From: Canibacter oris
GTDB lineage: Bacteria; Actinomycetota; Actinomycetes; Actinomycetales; Microbacteriaceae
Assembly (NCBI RefSeq): GCF_014197205.1
Contig: NZ_JACIFD010000002.1
Location: 1 to 64,000 of the forward strand
DNA: 64,000 nucleotides
Direction of reading: 5' to 3'
A program made the position numbers and the translations under genes. Numbering within the stretch: position 1 is the first letter of the stretch; the number at the start of each line of letters is the position of its first letter. The notes under the pieces are model-generated. The model saw only the letters and a list, made by a program, of their open reading frames with translations. It ran no database searches and was not told where the DNA came from. Of the stretch, positions 26,268 through 35,100 are shown piece after piece.

Positions 26268-27134
26268 TTAGATTTCGACCGCGTGGGTGGTGAGCGCGCC
26301 AATCTTTTCAATGGTGACGGTCGCCACGGTTCCCTGTTTCAAATAAAGCGGAGGTTTTCGGCTGCGGCCGGCACCTCCGGGAGAACCGGTGGAAATCAGG
26401 GTTCCAGGCAGCAGAGTTAGAGAGCGAGAAAGTGACACAATCAGCTCCGCAACGGAGCGAATCATGTGTCCTGTGGTGTCATCCTGCACCCGTAAGCCAT
26501 CAATATCGGTTGTGATGCGTAGGTTTTGTGGATCCAGAATTTCATCAGCGGTGACCACAACCGGGCCAACCGGTGTGAAACCATCGAAAGACTTGCAGCG
26601 AGACCACTGCGGCTCGGTAAACTGAATGTTGCGCGCGGTTAAATCGTTAACCACGGTGTAGCCGAAAACATAGTCGAGCGCATCAGCAAGCTGTACATTT
26701 TTTGCAGGTTTGCCTATAATCACGCCGAGTTCACCCTCATAGTCAACCTCGGTAGACTGGTCAGTTGGCAGTTCTACGGTGCCATTGTGCGGCGCCAGAG
26801 AGTTCGGGAACAGCGAAAACAACACCGGGCCCGAATCATTATCAAGTTTTAGCTCACTGGCATGCTCGCTGTAGTTAAGACCGACAGCCAGCGTAATTGG
26901 CGGAGTGGTCACAGCCGGTGCGTACCGCAGTTCGGTCAAAGGAGTAGCGATGCTGTCGGGTGCCGTTGCAAGGGCTTCGTGCAGCTGCTGCAACCCTGTT
27001 TCGCCGGCGGTGATAAGCTCCTGGAGAGTGGTGAAGCCCAGCCCCAAATCGGAAGTGAAAATAGCGCTACCGTCTAGCACCACAGCCAGGGAATAAGAAT
27101 CAGAATCATTTCGAGATAATTGCGCCAACTTCAC
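26268..27134 (-). CDS. Fumarylacetoacetate hydrolase family protein
   Basis: 288-residue member of the FAH superfamily, whose enzymes cleave or decarboxylate 3-oxo acids with Mg or Mn (fumarylpyruvate hydrolase, oxaloacetate decarboxylase, 2-hydroxyhepta-2,4-diene-dioate isomerase). The metal ligands sit in VDYEGELGVIIGK (ExE, about residue 127) with a downstream Asp in VNDLTARN. SRSLTLLPGTLISTGSPGG near residue 235 is also typical. GTG start at 27134, with TAAAAT six bases upstream. Its exact substrate cannot be told from sequence, and no aromatic-degradation genes are adjacent. Confidence 0.87.
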   Translation of the reverse strand: MKLAQLSRNDSDSYSLAVVLDGSAIFTSDLGLGFTTLQELITAGETGLQQLHEALATAPDSIATPLTELRYAPAVTTPPITLAVGLNYSEHASELKLDNDSGPVLFSLFPNSLAPHNGTVELPTDQSTEVDYEGELGVIIGKPAKNVQLADALDYVFGYTVVNDLTARNIQFTEPQWSRCKSFDGFTPVGPVVVTADEILDPQNLRITTDIDGLRVQDDTTGHMIRSVAELIVSLSRSLTLLPGTLISTGSPGGAGRSRKPPLYLKQGTVATVTIEKIGALTTHAVEI

Positions 27135-27140
27135 ATAACA

Positions 27141-27146
27141 ATTTTA
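27141..27146 (-). promoter_or_regulatory. -10 box of FAH-family gene (leaderless)
   Basis: TAAAAT on the minus strand, six bases before the GTG at 27134. No ribosome binding site is present, which supports the GTG as the true start. Confidence 0.55.
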
Positions 27147-27287
27147 GCGAAGAAAATTGTGTGGAGCTTGAAAGATTGTGCGTGGGTGCAGTCCTTCTCT
27201 GATGAAGCTCTTCTGCGTGGAGCTTCTGGTGAATGGCGCTCACCGGTAGTGACAGTATTCAAAGTGGGGTGTCGCACGAAAGTGTGA

Positions 27288-27293
27288 GAAAAT
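27288..27293 (+). promoter_or_regulatory. -10 box of FKBP gene (leaderless)
   Basis: GAAAAT preceded by TGA (an extended -10 arrangement), seven bases before the ATG at 27301. Confidence 0.45.
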
Positions 27294-27300
27294 TTTAAGT

Positions 27301-27666
27301 ATGACTAATTTAGAGCGTCCAGAAGTTCCGTTTCCAGAAGGTCCAGCCCCAACCGAGCTGGTTATCGAAGATATCGTGGTGGGTGAGGGAGCCGAAGCCG
27401 TAGCTGCTTCAACCGTTGACGTGCACTACCTCGGCGTAGACTACGACAGCGGTGAAGAATTTGACTCATCCTGGTCACGCGGTGAGAGCATCAAGTTCCC
27501 GCTGCGTAACCTAATTCCAGGGTGGCAGCAGGGCATTCCGGGCATGAAGGTTGGCGGCCGGCGCAAGCTGATTGTGCCACCGCGCCTGGCTTATGGTGTC
27601 GCTCCTGGACACCCGCTTGCCAAGAGCACCCTGGTCTTTATCATCGACTTGGTAGACGTCGCCTAA
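27301..27666 (+). CDS. FKBP-type peptidyl-prolyl cis-trans isomerase
   Basis: Small single-domain FKBP (121 residues) that catalyses prolyl isomerisation during protein folding. Active-site segments are visible: VDVHYLGVDYDSGEEFDSSW (YxG and the F-D pair), PGWQQGIPGMKVGGRRKLIVPP and AYG. No signal peptide, so cytosolic. The first 20 residues (Pro- and Glu-rich) are a typical actinobacterial FKBP extension. It stands alone with a leaderless-type start. Confidence 0.95.
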   Translation: MTNLERPEVPFPEGPAPTELVIEDIVVGEGAEAVAASTVDVHYLGVDYDSGEEFDSSWSRGESIKFPLRNLIPGWQQGIPGMKVGGRRKLIVPPRLAYGVAPGHPLAKSTLVFIIDLVDVA

Positions 27667-27790
27667 GTTCGGCAGCGGTTATCACCACGCGCGGCAGTTG
27701 CTGCTGCTCGGTACAACAGTTTGCGCTGGGCAGCATCGTCTGCCTGGTTGCATGGTGTCACTGAAAATGCTGGGGCGTGGCGGGTTTTAG

Positions 27791-27801
27791 TATGCTAGAA
27801 T
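27791..27801 (+). promoter_or_regulatory. Extended -10 promoter of rpsO
   Basis: TGC followed by TAGAAT (27793-27801), giving a leader of about 80 bases before rpsO. A five-base stem GCTGG/CCAGC in the leader could take part in S15 autoregulation, but it is too short to claim. Confidence 0.5.
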
Positions 27802-27887
27802 TAACAAGTTGCCGTTAAACCGGCCGCGGATAAAGAGAGCTGGCACAGTGGGTGACCAGCGCCGCGCAACTACCAAGAGGAGAACAA

Positions 27888-28157
27888 ATGTCACTTGACG
27901 CAAAAGTGAAGCAGGAAATCATTGCAGAGTACGCAACAAAACCAGGTGACACCGGTTCACCTGAGGTACAGGTTGCTATTCTCTCTCGCCGCATCAAAGA
28001 CCTCACCGAGCACCTGAAGCAGCACAAGCACGACCACCACTCACGTCGCGGTCTGCTGCTGCTGGTTGGTCAGCGTCGTCGTCTGCTCGGCTACCTACAG
28101 AAGGTAGACATTGAGCGCTACCGTAGCCTTATTGAGCGCCTGGGTCTGCGTCGATAA
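27888..28157 (+). CDS. rpsO: 30S ribosomal protein S15
   Basis: S15 binds the central domain of 16S rRNA early in 30S assembly. 89 residues, full length, with the canonical [16 protein letters not shown] and [25 protein letters not shown] segments. The ATG at 27888 has AGAGGAGAAC upstream; an in-frame GTG at 27852 is in the leader and unlikely. In many bacteria pnp follows; here a terminator and a convergent gene follow. Confidence 0.98.
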   Translation: MSLDAKVKQEIIAEYATKPGDTGSPEVQVAILSRRIKDLTEHLKQHKHDHHSRRGLLLLVGQRRRLLGYLQKVDIERYRSLIERLGLRR

Positions 28158-28172
28158 TCTGGCAAAAATTTT

Positions 28173-28205
28173 AAGAGGGCTAAAGCTTTTTGCTTTAGCC
28201 CTCTT
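28173..28205. terminator. Bidirectional terminator between rpsO and SPFH gene
   Basis: Perfect 14-bp stem (28173-28186 with 28192-28205) around TTTTT. On the plus strand it is followed by TGCTTTT; on the minus strand by a T-rich stretch, so it can end both convergent transcripts. Confidence 0.88.
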
Positions 28206-28215
28206 GCTTTTGCGA

Positions 28216-29430
28216 TTACGATTTATCGTGCCCGCGTAGCTGATCGCGTAGCTCCGAGATTTCCTGTAGTAGCGCGGGAACTGACTGTTTAGCCGCTGCA
28301 GAAAGTCGGGTGCGCGCTTGCTCTGCAAACTCCGCGGTAGCTGCCGCGCTGTTGTGCTGCTTGGAAGACCCTGCGGTGCCTGGAGTTTCGTCATGCTCGG
28401 CGGCGATAGTTGGTGCATTCGCAGGAGCTTCCTGGAAGCTGGCTGCGGCCTGCGCCTGCAGCAGGGAAGAGCGAATCTCATCTCCCATAGTACCGACGGA
28501 GCCTGGGTTTGACGGCAGGAACAGCACATTAGAGCGGCCGTTGCGGGCAATGTCCTGCATAGCGTCAAAGTACTGTGTCATTAACAGCAGCTGTTCGGCC
28601 GTGCCTTCGATACCGACCTTGCGGAGCATCTCATACTGCTCAGCGATGCCAAGCGCAATAGCTTTGCGCTGTGCTGCAACGCCCTCACCTTGCAAGCGCT
28701 TTGACTCCGCCTCTGCTTGGGCTTGGGTGACGCGCTTAATCTTGTCTGCCTCGGCGAGTGACTGTGCCGCAACCCGGTCACGCTGCGCGGCGTTAATTGA
28801 GTTCATTGAATCCCGTACTTTCTGGTCAGGGGAGATATCCTGTACCAGGGTGTTCACGATGTTAAAACCGAACTCCTGCATTCTAGTGGAGAGTGTTGCC
28901 TCGACTGAGCGGGCAATATCGTCTTTAGACTCGAAGGCAGCGTCCAGTTCCAATCCGGAGAGCGCGGAGCGCACAGTGTCAAAGACATAAGAGCGAATCT
29001 GTGCTTCAGGGTTTGAAAGGCGATAGTATGCATCCTGCACTGATTCTTCCCGAATCACATACTGTACCGCAACCGGCACTGTCACAAAGACGTTGTCTTT
29101 AGTTTTAGACTCGATATTCACCTCAAGCTGTTGAATGCGTAGCGAAATCGGCTTGGTGAGGCTGTCGATGAAAGGCATCTTGGTGTTGAGACCAGGTTTT
29201 GCGACGCGCAGGAACTTACCAAAGCGTTCCACTATGATATTTTCTTGGGTTTTGACGGTGAAGAAGAATGAACTTCGCAGGCCGCCAAAAAATAGAAATC
29301 CAATACCCGCCACGAGCACCAGAACCAGGCCGACAAGCAAAGCGAGAGACATTATGGTTTCAAAATCGGGGCCACTGCTGGAGTAGCTAGCGGGTTGTAG
29401 GGTGAGTGAGAAAACTGCTGGTTGAAGCAC
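28216..29430 (-). CDS. SPFH/Band 7 family membrane protein
   Basis: 404-residue stomatin/QmcA-like protein. One membrane helix (about residues 28-50), then an SPFH domain (about 55-240; ENIIVERFGKFLRVAKPGLN, IQQLEVNIESKTKDNVFV) and an Ala/Gln-rich coiled coil (about 220-330). Such proteins oligomerise into membrane rings or microdomains and often associate with FtsH- or NfeD-type partners. The GTG at 29430 is used because GGAGG lies at normal distance; an ATG at 29352 (residue 27) has no ribosome binding site. The last 70 residues are low-complexity and end in a helix. NfeD is not adjacent. Confidence 0.88.
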   Translation of the reverse strand: MLQPAVFSLTLQPASYSSSGPDFETIMSLALLVGLVLVLVAGIGFLFFGGLRSSFFFTVKTQENIIVERFGKFLRVAKPGLNTKMPFIDSLTKPISLRIQQLEVNIESKTKDNVFVTVPVAVQYVIREESVQDAYYRLSNPEAQIRSYVFDTVRSALSGLELDAAFESKDDIARSVEATLSTRMQEFGFNIVNTLVQDISPDQKVRDSMNSINAAQRDRVAAQSLAEADKIKRVTQAQAEAESKRLQGEGVAAQRKAIALGIAEQYEMLRKVGIEGTAEQLLLMTQYFDAMQDIARNGRSNVLFLPSNPGSVGTMGDEIRSSLLQAQAAASFQEAPANAPTIAAEHDETPGTAGSSKQHNSAAATAEFAEQARTRLSAAAKQSVPALLQEISELRDQLRGHDKS

Positions 29431-29451
29431 TGTGTCCTCCTATTTGACGTT

Positions 29452-29494
29452 GAAAAAAGTTCTGGGTGGATAGTTTGCACTATACACCCAGAAC
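29452..29494 (-). terminator. Rho-independent terminator of ppk2
   Basis: Long hairpin: a 10-bp stem (29459-29468 with 29485-29494), then after one mismatch a 5-bp stem with a TTGC loop. On the minus strand it is followed by ACTTTTTTC. It lies 25 bases after the ppk2 stop. Confidence 0.9.
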
Positions 29495-29518
29495 TGCGTT
29501 ATAAAAGTTGTTACACTG

Positions 29519-30505
29519 TTAGCGCTTAACAACCGGGAAAATCCCGGTCACTGGGTTTTCTCCCTGATCGTAAACCTCAGCTGGGCTGCCGATGATGTTG
29601 CTATCAGGAGTGCCAACAACGCTGTGGTCTTTGCCAGTGTACTCGAACTGGTTCAGCACCCAGCGAATCGCCTCTAGGCGGGCGCGTTTCTTGTCGTTTG
29701 ATTTTACGACAGTCCACGGTGCCTGCGGGGTGTCAGTGTAGAAAAACATAGCCTCTTTCGCCTCGGTGTATGCTTCCCACTTATCGAGGCTGGCGAGGTC
29801 GGTTGGGCTCAGCTTCCACTGCTTCACGGGATCAGTTGAGCGTGACAGGAAGCGGGCACGTTGCTCTGCTTTACCCACTGAGAACCAGAATTTAATCAGG
29901 TGGATGCCTGACTGGGTCAGCATCCGCTCAAACTCTGGGGCGGAGCGGGTGAATTCGAGGTATTCCTCCGGAGTGCAGTAGCCCATCACGCGCTCAACAC
30001 CGGCACGGTTGTACCAGGAACGGTCAAACAGCACAATCTCGCCCCCGGTCGGTAGGTGCTGCACATAACGCTGGAAGAACCACTGCTTCTGTTCGCGTTC
30101 TGTTGGTTTCTCCAGCGCCACAGTACGCGCACCACGCGGATTCATATGCTCCATAAACCGCTTAATCGCACCACCCTTGCCGGCAGCATCACGGCCTTCG
30201 AAGATGATGACAACTTTTTCGTTGCTCTCCTTCACCCAGGCCTGGAACTTCAGTAGCTCAATTTGCAGTTTCCGCTTGGTTTTTTCGTACTCTTTGCGAC
30301 TGATTTTCTCGCTGTAAGGGTAGCCTTGCTTCCATGCTTCCGGGTCTGGAGATGCTGACTCCGGATCAAGCAGCTGCTCCAGCTCGGAGATTTCATCAAT
30401 CTCCGGAGTGACATCAACCTGACCTGGCTCCGCCATCTCGAATGTGAAATCGGTGCTGTCAGCGCCGTTGGTTCCCTGGTTTGAATCGTTGATGTTTTCG
30501 CTCAT
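29519..30505 (-). CDS. ppk2: Polyphosphate kinase 2
   Basis: PPK2-family enzyme that phosphorylates nucleotides with polyphosphate or makes polyphosphate from NTP. 328 residues. Walker A GRDAAGKGG (about 105-113), Walker B IVLFDRSWYNRAGVERVMG (about 160-178) with the lid Arg residues after it. A single PPK2 domain makes it class I or III, mainly nucleoside diphosphate kinase activity. The first 60 residues are acidic and low-complexity. Monocistronic; a weak GAGGG lies four bases before the ATG. Confidence 0.92.
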   Translation of the reverse strand: MSENINDSNQGTNGADSTDFTFEMAEPGQVDVTPEIDEISELEQLLDPESASPDPEAWKQGYPYSEKISRKEYEKTKRKLQIELLKFQAWVKESNEKVVIIFEGRDAAGKGGAIKRFMEHMNPRGARTVALEKPTEREQKQWFFQRYVQHLPTGGEIVLFDRSWYNRAGVERVMGYCTPEEYLEFTRSAPEFERMLTQSGIHLIKFWFSVGKAEQRARFLSRSTDPVKQWKLSPTDLASLDKWEAYTEAKEAMFFYTDTPQAPWTVVKSNDKKRARLEAIRWVLNQFEYTGKDHSVVGTPDSNIIGSPAEVYDQGENPVTGIFPVVKR

Positions 30506-30635
30506 AAGCCCTCGTTTCAGTCGCTACTATTAGCAATATAATTCTACCTCAAAAAGCTCTCAGGAAAAACTCAGGGTACGCTAATTTTTAGCACTGACGT
30601 GGCCAAGTAAGGGCGAGAGCTGCGGGTGGATCAGG

Positions 30636-31733
30636 TTACGCCTGGCCCTTGGCATCTGGGTCTTCCGGTGAAGTGATAGTAGCCAAATCGATAATCGGAA
30701 TGCTGCCTGTGGCCGCAAACACTAGCATCTGCTCAGCGTCATCGTTTTGTAGGTGCAGGGTCTCGGTGCCATCTGCCGAGCCCTGCTCAGCTGCTGTAGC
30801 CCCGTCACCGGTAGTCACGGCTGCAGGCTCCTGCTTCCGGGACGACCGCTTCTTAAGCGCGGTTACGGTGCCGCCGATGACGATAATCAAAACTGCCACC
30901 CACACTGCCAGATATAGCGGCAGCTCGGCTGGCGCTACTGCCTCGCCTAGCAATAGAGAAACCAACATTAGCAAGCCAGGTTCGAGGTAAGAGAGCAGCC
31001 CAAACAGGCTCATTGGGAGGTATTTGGCGGAGAGGATCCACACAATCAAAATGCAGGTGCCGAAGGCACTGATGGCAAGCGCTAACAGCCACATTTCGGT
31101 GCCGATGTGCTGTAGTCGGGTTGCCTGCCAGATGAACAGCGCAGCGGCAAAGGGGCTGACGAATGTGAGCTCCCAAAACATACCGCCTAAGTGTGAGGTG
31201 CCGATGGCGCGCCGAATCACGAAGTATAGCGGGTACAGCAGTGCCACCCACAGCGCCTCCCAGGCGAAGCCGCCAACCCGGATAACCTCGTAGGCAATTC
31301 CTCCCGAAGCGATGATAACGGCTAGCCAATGCCACCATGCAAGCACATCACGATATAAAAATCGCCCGATGATAACCAGCACTAGCGGCATCAGGAAATA
31401 TCCGAGGGAAACTTGCAGCGCCCGCCCCGAGATTGGGCCGTAGGCGAATAGCCAAAGTTGGCTGGCGACCATAGCGCCGCACAAAAGCACCACCGGAATC
31501 CGCCACGGTGCCGCACGCAGATGCCGCCAAGTTTCAGCGATGAGGCCTAAACTTTTGGAAGCAGCGAAGAAAACTAGGAGCGCAAAAGTTCCCAATACGA
31601 TTCGTAATGCCGCTATAGTTTCCGCGTTTAGCGGAGTGAGCAGCGGAGTTAAATAGTAAAGAACAGCGAAGCCGAAGGTGCTCAACAGCAACAGAGCCGT
31701 GCCACGGCCAGTGGTGTTTTGGGCCGGCGTCAT
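30636..31733 (-). CDS. EamA/RarD-like transporter
   Basis: Ten-helix drug/metabolite transporter resembling RarD, 365 residues. Two EamA-type repeats: TPLNAETIAALRIVLGTFALL near the N-terminus and LSYLEPGLLMLVSLLLGEA near residue 255. After the last helix there is a 70-residue cytosolic tail rich in Thr, Ala and acidic residues, longer than usual. The substrate is unknown. The ATG overlaps the stop of the GNAT gene by four bases, so they share a transcript. Confidence 0.85.
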   Translation of the reverse strand: MTPAQNTTGRGTALLLLSTFGFAVLYYLTPLLTPLNAETIAALRIVLGTFALLVFFAASKSLGLIAETWRHLRAAPWRIPVVLLCGAMVASQLWLFAYGPISGRALQVSLGYFLMPLVLVIIGRFLYRDVLAWWHWLAVIIASGGIAYEVIRVGGFAWEALWVALLYPLYFVIRRAIGTSHLGGMFWELTFVSPFAAALFIWQATRLQHIGTEMWLLALAISAFGTCILIVWILSAKYLPMSLFGLLSYLEPGLLMLVSLLLGEAVAPAELPLYLAVWVAVLIIVIGGTVTALKKRSSRKQEPAAVTTGDGATAAEQGSADGTETLHLQNDDAEQMLVFAATGSIPIIDLATITSPEDPDAKGQA

Positions 31734-32194
31734 TGCTGTCGCAGGGTGTGTGCGCCAATTACCTCGCCGTATTCGGTTTCACCGATTGGCTCAAAGCCCA
31801 TTCGCAAGAAGAACTCCTCCGGGCCGCTTTCGCCGCGTTCCCACAGCACGGTGAGCTTTTCTACGCCGCGCGCCGCAGCCTCCTCCAGCAGGGCGTTTAC
31901 AAGCTGTTTACCAACGCCTTGGCCCTGGCTATCAGCATCAACGTTAATACGCCAAAGCGCCGCGCGAAATTCTTCTTTGTTCGCGGTTGGATCAAAATTT
32001 GCGTGGATGAAACCTACAACTTTATCACCCAGTAACGCGACTCGCTGCCACGCCGACTCCACCGGAGTTACCGCAGCTGCAGCAGCATAGCTAACAGGGG
32101 TGATGAACTGCTCTTGACCCGGTTTCAGACCAAGTGAGTTTACCGCGACGATAGTAGCGGCAGATAATTCTTCGATTCTTACTTGTTCTGTCAT
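31730..32194 (-). CDS. GNAT family N-acetyltransferase
   Basis: 154-residue GNAT enzyme. Acetyl-CoA-binding motif A is RINVDADSQGQGVGKQLVNALLEEAAARG (V-x-x-x-x-Q-G-x-G-x-x type, about residues 83-110), followed by FFLRMGFEPIGETEYG. The N-terminal LKPGQEQFITPVSYA resembles polyamine acetyltransferases of the BltD group, so a polyamine substrate is possible but unproven. It is followed by a transporter gene with a four-base overlap, which would suit modification and export of the same compound class. TAATCT lies six bases before the ATG. Confidence 0.85.
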   Translation of the reverse strand: MTEQVRIEELSAATIVAVNSLGLKPGQEQFITPVSYAAAAAVTPVESAWQRVALLGDKVVGFIHANFDPTANKEEFRAALWRINVDADSQGQGVGKQLVNALLEEAAARGVEKLTVLWERGESGPEEFFLRMGFEPIGETEYGEVIGAHTLRQQ

Positions 32195-32200
32195 GCCATA

Positions 32201-32206
32201 AGATTA
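32201..32206 (-). promoter_or_regulatory. -10 box of GNAT gene (leaderless)
   Basis: TAATCT on the minus strand, six bases before the ATG at 32194, without a ribosome binding site. Confidence 0.45.
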
Positions 32207-32266
32207 CTTGACTTCAAGACGCAGTGCAAAAACTGTGGTAAAAATTATGGAAAAATTAACCAAGTG

Positions 32267-32632
32267 TTAGAGGCCGTTGTTTTTCGTTGCCGCAAGCACG
32301 TCGAAGTAAGATACCGTAGCGGCAGCGACGAATAGCAGCGCTGCTACAGTCCAGTGCATCCCAAGCGCGATGGCAGCTGCCAGCCCGCAGGTGAGAAAAA
32401 CTAGCGCAACCAATGCCCGGAGATAGCGGTCAACCTGCAGCACTGGTCTGACCGACAGGAACAACGCCCACACCAAGAGAGCTGCGAGGGTCACGCCAAT
32501 CGCAACCAGTACACCTGGCAGTGGCAACTGAAAACTGCGGAAACTCCAGAGGTTGAGTGCAACCACCACCAGTACATCAAAAACGGTGCGGATGGTCGCG
32601 ATGATTGGCACGGAGCGGCTGTTGTGAGACAT
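32267..32632 (-). CDS. DUF2568 (YrdB-like) membrane protein
   Basis: Small membrane protein of 121 residues with four predicted helices (about 12-35, 38-60, 68-90 and 94-112). Hydrophobicity pattern and the L-N-L-W-S-F region resemble the DUF2568/YrdB family; function unknown. AAGGAAACC precedes the ATG. No obvious partner gene: purU lies upstream by about 105 bases on the same strand. Confidence 0.7.
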   Translation of the reverse strand: MSHNSRSVPIIATIRTVFDVLVVVALNLWSFRSFQLPLPGVLVAIGVTLAALLVWALFLSVRPVLQVDRYLRALVALVFLTCGLAAAIALGMHWTVAALLFVAAATVSYFDVLAATKNNGL

Positions 32633-32737
32633 TGGTTTCCTTAGAGTTTGCGGCGGTTAAAGATGCGAGATATTGGTGCTGCACGTAGCTGCGAACTGGG
32701 GCCGGTGCGCCGGGGCTTGCCGACGCCAGCGCGACGC

Positions 32738-33598
32738 CTACTTGAAGATTACAGTGCGCTGCCCGTCAAGCAGAATCCGGTTCTCAGCAAACCAGCCGAC
32801 GGCGCGACGCAGTGTGCGGGCTTCCTCGTCTTGGCCGATCTGCTGTAGCTGGGTAGGGCTGGCTGCGTGATCCACCCGCATCACATCCTGCTCAATAATT
32901 GGCCCCTCATCAAGATCAGTGGTGACAAAGTGGGCAGTGGCGCCGATTAGCTTCACGCCGCGGCTGTGTGCCTGCCGGTAAGGGTTCGCGCCCTTAAACC
33001 CAGGCAAGAAAGAGTGGTGAATGTTAATTGCTTTGCCCGCAAGCTCGGCGCACAGCTCCGGGGAGAGGATCTGCATATAGCGTGCCAGCACTACGAGCTC
33101 AATATCGTGCTCCGCGACCACCTCGCGGATCCGCTGCTCGAACCGCTGTTTGTCAGCTGACGCAGTGATTGGCAGGTGTTCAAACGGTACTCCGTAAAAC
33201 TCTGCGAGCTCACCCGGAACCGCGTGATTAGCCAGCACCAGTGGTACCTCAATCTGCAGTTTGCCGTTGCGCTGGCTGTACAGCAGATCATTAACACAGT
33301 GTGTTGCTTTCGAAGCCAGAATCAGGGTGCGCAGCTTCCGGTCAGAGCTGACCAGGTTCCACTCAGCGTTAAAGCGCCGCATCACCGGGCTGAGTTCAGT
33401 AGTAAAGCGGTTAGCGAAGGTTTCTGGGTGCGCGATCGCTGACGCTTCAATGCGCATAAAAAAGTTGCCTGTATCGAGTGAAGCAAACTGCTGGCTCTCT
33501 TCGATATTGCCGCCGGCTGCCACCAAAGCGCCAGTCAGAGCATGCACGATGCCGGGCTGATCCACACATTTTAAAGTAAGCACCCAAGTTTTCTTCAT
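32738..33598 (-). CDS. purU: Formyltetrahydrofolate deformylase
   Basis: Hydrolyses 10-formyl-THF to THF and formate, balancing the one-carbon pool. 286 residues: an N-terminal ACT domain (about 1-80, LKCVDQPGIVHALTGALVAAGGNIEE) and a formyltransferase-like catalytic domain with IHHSFLPGFKGANPYRQAHSRGVKLIGATAHFV, which contains the His and the SFLPGFKGA motif; the catalytic Asp is in TTDLDEGPI. The ATG at 33598 follows AGGTGA; an in-frame GTG six bases upstream is possible. It is divergent from the riboswitch-controlled glyA-folD operon, which makes related metabolites. Confidence 0.95.
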   Translation of the reverse strand: MKKTWVLTLKCVDQPGIVHALTGALVAAGGNIEESQQFASLDTGNFFMRIEASAIAHPETFANRFTTELSPVMRRFNAEWNLVSSDRKLRTLILASKATHCVNDLLYSQRNGKLQIEVPLVLANHAVPGELAEFYGVPFEHLPITASADKQRFEQRIREVVAEHDIELVVLARYMQILSPELCAELAGKAINIHHSFLPGFKGANPYRQAHSRGVKLIGATAHFVTTDLDEGPIIEQDVMRVDHAASPTQLQQIGQDEEARTLRRAVGWFAENRILLDGQRTVIFK

Positions 33599-33606
33599 AA
33601 TCACCT

Positions 33607-33612
33607 ATTTTA
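33607..33612 (-). promoter_or_regulatory. -10 box of purU
   Basis: TAAAAT on the minus strand, eight bases before the ATG at 33598; the short interval also holds AGGTGA. Confidence 0.45.
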
Positions 33613-33682
33613 GCTTGAAGCTGGCGGAACACTCCCTGCACAATCTCTCACAAGGGAGATTAAAAATCTAATAAACTTGATA

Positions 33683-33755
33683 GCGTCGCAACTGGCGTCA
33701 AGATGGGTGACCATCGGGGAGCGACACATCCACAAAGGCCGCACGCCTGGGTCGC
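33683..33755 (+). promoter_or_regulatory. ZTP (pfl) riboswitch
   Basis: All core parts of the ZTP/ZMP riboswitch are present: P1 formed by GTCGC (33685-33689) and GCGAC (33721-33725), the conserved CAACTGGCG, ATGGGTGACCATCGGGGA, and the second subdomain GGCCGCACGCCTGGGT (33737-33752) whose CGCC can pair with GGCG in a pseudoknot. It senses ZTP/ZMP, which accumulate when 10-formyl-THF is short, and switches on one-carbon genes. It sits 40 bases before glyA. A TAAACT at 33672-33677 may be the -10 box. Confidence 0.93.
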
Positions 33756-33795
33756 GCAGTTAAGCGCTGCGTTCATACGGTGCAATAGGAGCAAA

Positions 33796-35073
33796 ATGTC
33801 TAATTCATTCTTTAATGAACCTCTCGCGGTGGTTGACCCAGAGATTGCCCGGGTGCTTGACGCTGAGCTAGATCGCCAGCGTGGCACACTGGAGATGATT
33901 GCCAGTGAAAACTTTGTGCCGCAAGCCGTGCTTGACGCGGTTGGCAGTGTGCTCACCAACAAGTATGCTGAGGGCTACCCGGGGCGCCGTTATTACGGTG
34001 GCTGTGAAGCGGTCGACGTTGCTGAGGAACTGGCGCGGGAACGTGCTAAGGCACTGTTCGGTGCGAAATACGCGAACGTGCAACCGCACTCCGGTGCTTC
34101 CGCAAATGCTGCAGTGTTGAGCGCAATTGCGGAGCCTGGTGATACTATTCTGGGGCTGGATCTGGCACACGGTGGCCACCTTACCCACGGCATGCACCTT
34201 AACTTCTCAGGCAAACTCTACAAGCCTGTAGCCTACGGTGTTGATCCGGAAACCATGCTGATTGATATGGATAAGGTGCGAGAGCTTGCCAAGCAGCATC
34301 GGCCACGCGTAATTATCGCCGGCTGGTCAGCGTATCCGCGGCACCTTGACTTTGCGGCTTTCCGCGCGATTGCTGACGAAGTTGGCGCTACCCTGTGGGT
34401 AGATATGGCCCACTTTGCCGGACTGGTCGCTGCTGGCCTGCACCCGAACCCAGTGCCGTACGCAGACGTGGTTTCTTCAACCGTGCACAAGACCATCGGC
34501 GGGCCCCGTTCCGGGTTTATTCTGACCAACGACCTGGAGCTTTACAAAAAACTCAACAGCAACGTGTTCCCGGGCCAGCAGGGCGGGCCGCTGATGCACG
34601 TTATTGCTGGTAAAGCTACTGCTTTCAAGCTCGCTGCCAGCCCAGAGTTTAAAGAGCGGCAGGAGCGCACCCTGCGCGGCGCCAAACTGCTTGCTACGGC
34701 GCTTACGAGCCCAGAGTCAAAGGCAGCCGGAGTCGATGTGCTCACCGGCGGCACCGATGTGCACCTGGTGCTAGCTGATTTGCGCAACTCTGAAATGAGT
34801 GGCCAGGATGCGGAGGATGCACTGCACGCCGCCGGCATCACGGTGAACCGTAACTCTGTGCCGTTTGATCCACGCCCGCCAATGAATCCGAGCGGAGTGC
34901 GGATCGGCACTCCGGCCCTGGCGACCCGCGGTTTCGGTGACGCTGAGTTTACCGAGGTTGCTGACATTGTGGCGCAGGCGCTGCAGGGCAAAGACCCGGC
35001 ACCGCTGCGTGAGCGGGTTTCCGAACTAACCGCTAAATTCCCGCTGTACCCACAGCTGCAACACCTGGTTTAA
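33796..35073 (+). CDS. glyA: Serine hydroxymethyltransferase
   Basis: PLP enzyme converting serine and THF to glycine and 5,10-methylene-THF, the main source of one-carbon units. 425 residues. MIASENFVP near residue 35, [23 protein letters not shown], and the cofactor lysine in [16 protein letters not shown] (about residue 235). The ATG at 33796 has TAGGAG upstream; the frame extends to 33703 through the riboswitch and that part is not coding. First gene of glyA-folD-apt-mshD. Confidence 0.97.
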   Translation: MSNSFFNEPLAVVDPEIARVLDAELDRQRGTLEMIASENFVPQAVLDAVGSVLTNKYAEGYPGRRYYGGCEAVDVAEELARERAKALFGAKYANVQPHSGASANAAVLSAIAEPGDTILGLDLAHGGHLTHGMHLNFSGKLYKPVAYGVDPETMLIDMDKVRELAKQHRPRVIIAGWSAYPRHLDFAAFRAIADEVGATLWVDMAHFAGLVAAGLHPNPVPYADVVSSTVHKTIGGPRSGFILTNDLELYKKLNSNVFPGQQGGPLMHVIAGKATAFKLAASPEFKERQERTLRGAKLLATALTSPESKAAGVDVLTGGTDVHLVLADLRNSEMSGQDAEDALHAAGITVNRNSVPFDPRPPMNPSGVRIGTPALATRGFGDAEFTEVADIVAQALQGKDPAPLRERVSELTAKFPLYPQLQHLV

Positions 35074-35100
35074 CAGGCAAGAGGGGAGTGCGAGGTTAGT

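Noticed and set aside
27836-27872. GCTGG/CCAGC stem in the rpsO leader as an S15 autoregulatory structure
   Set aside because: Five base pairs with a 12-base loop is not enough to claim a protein-binding structure.
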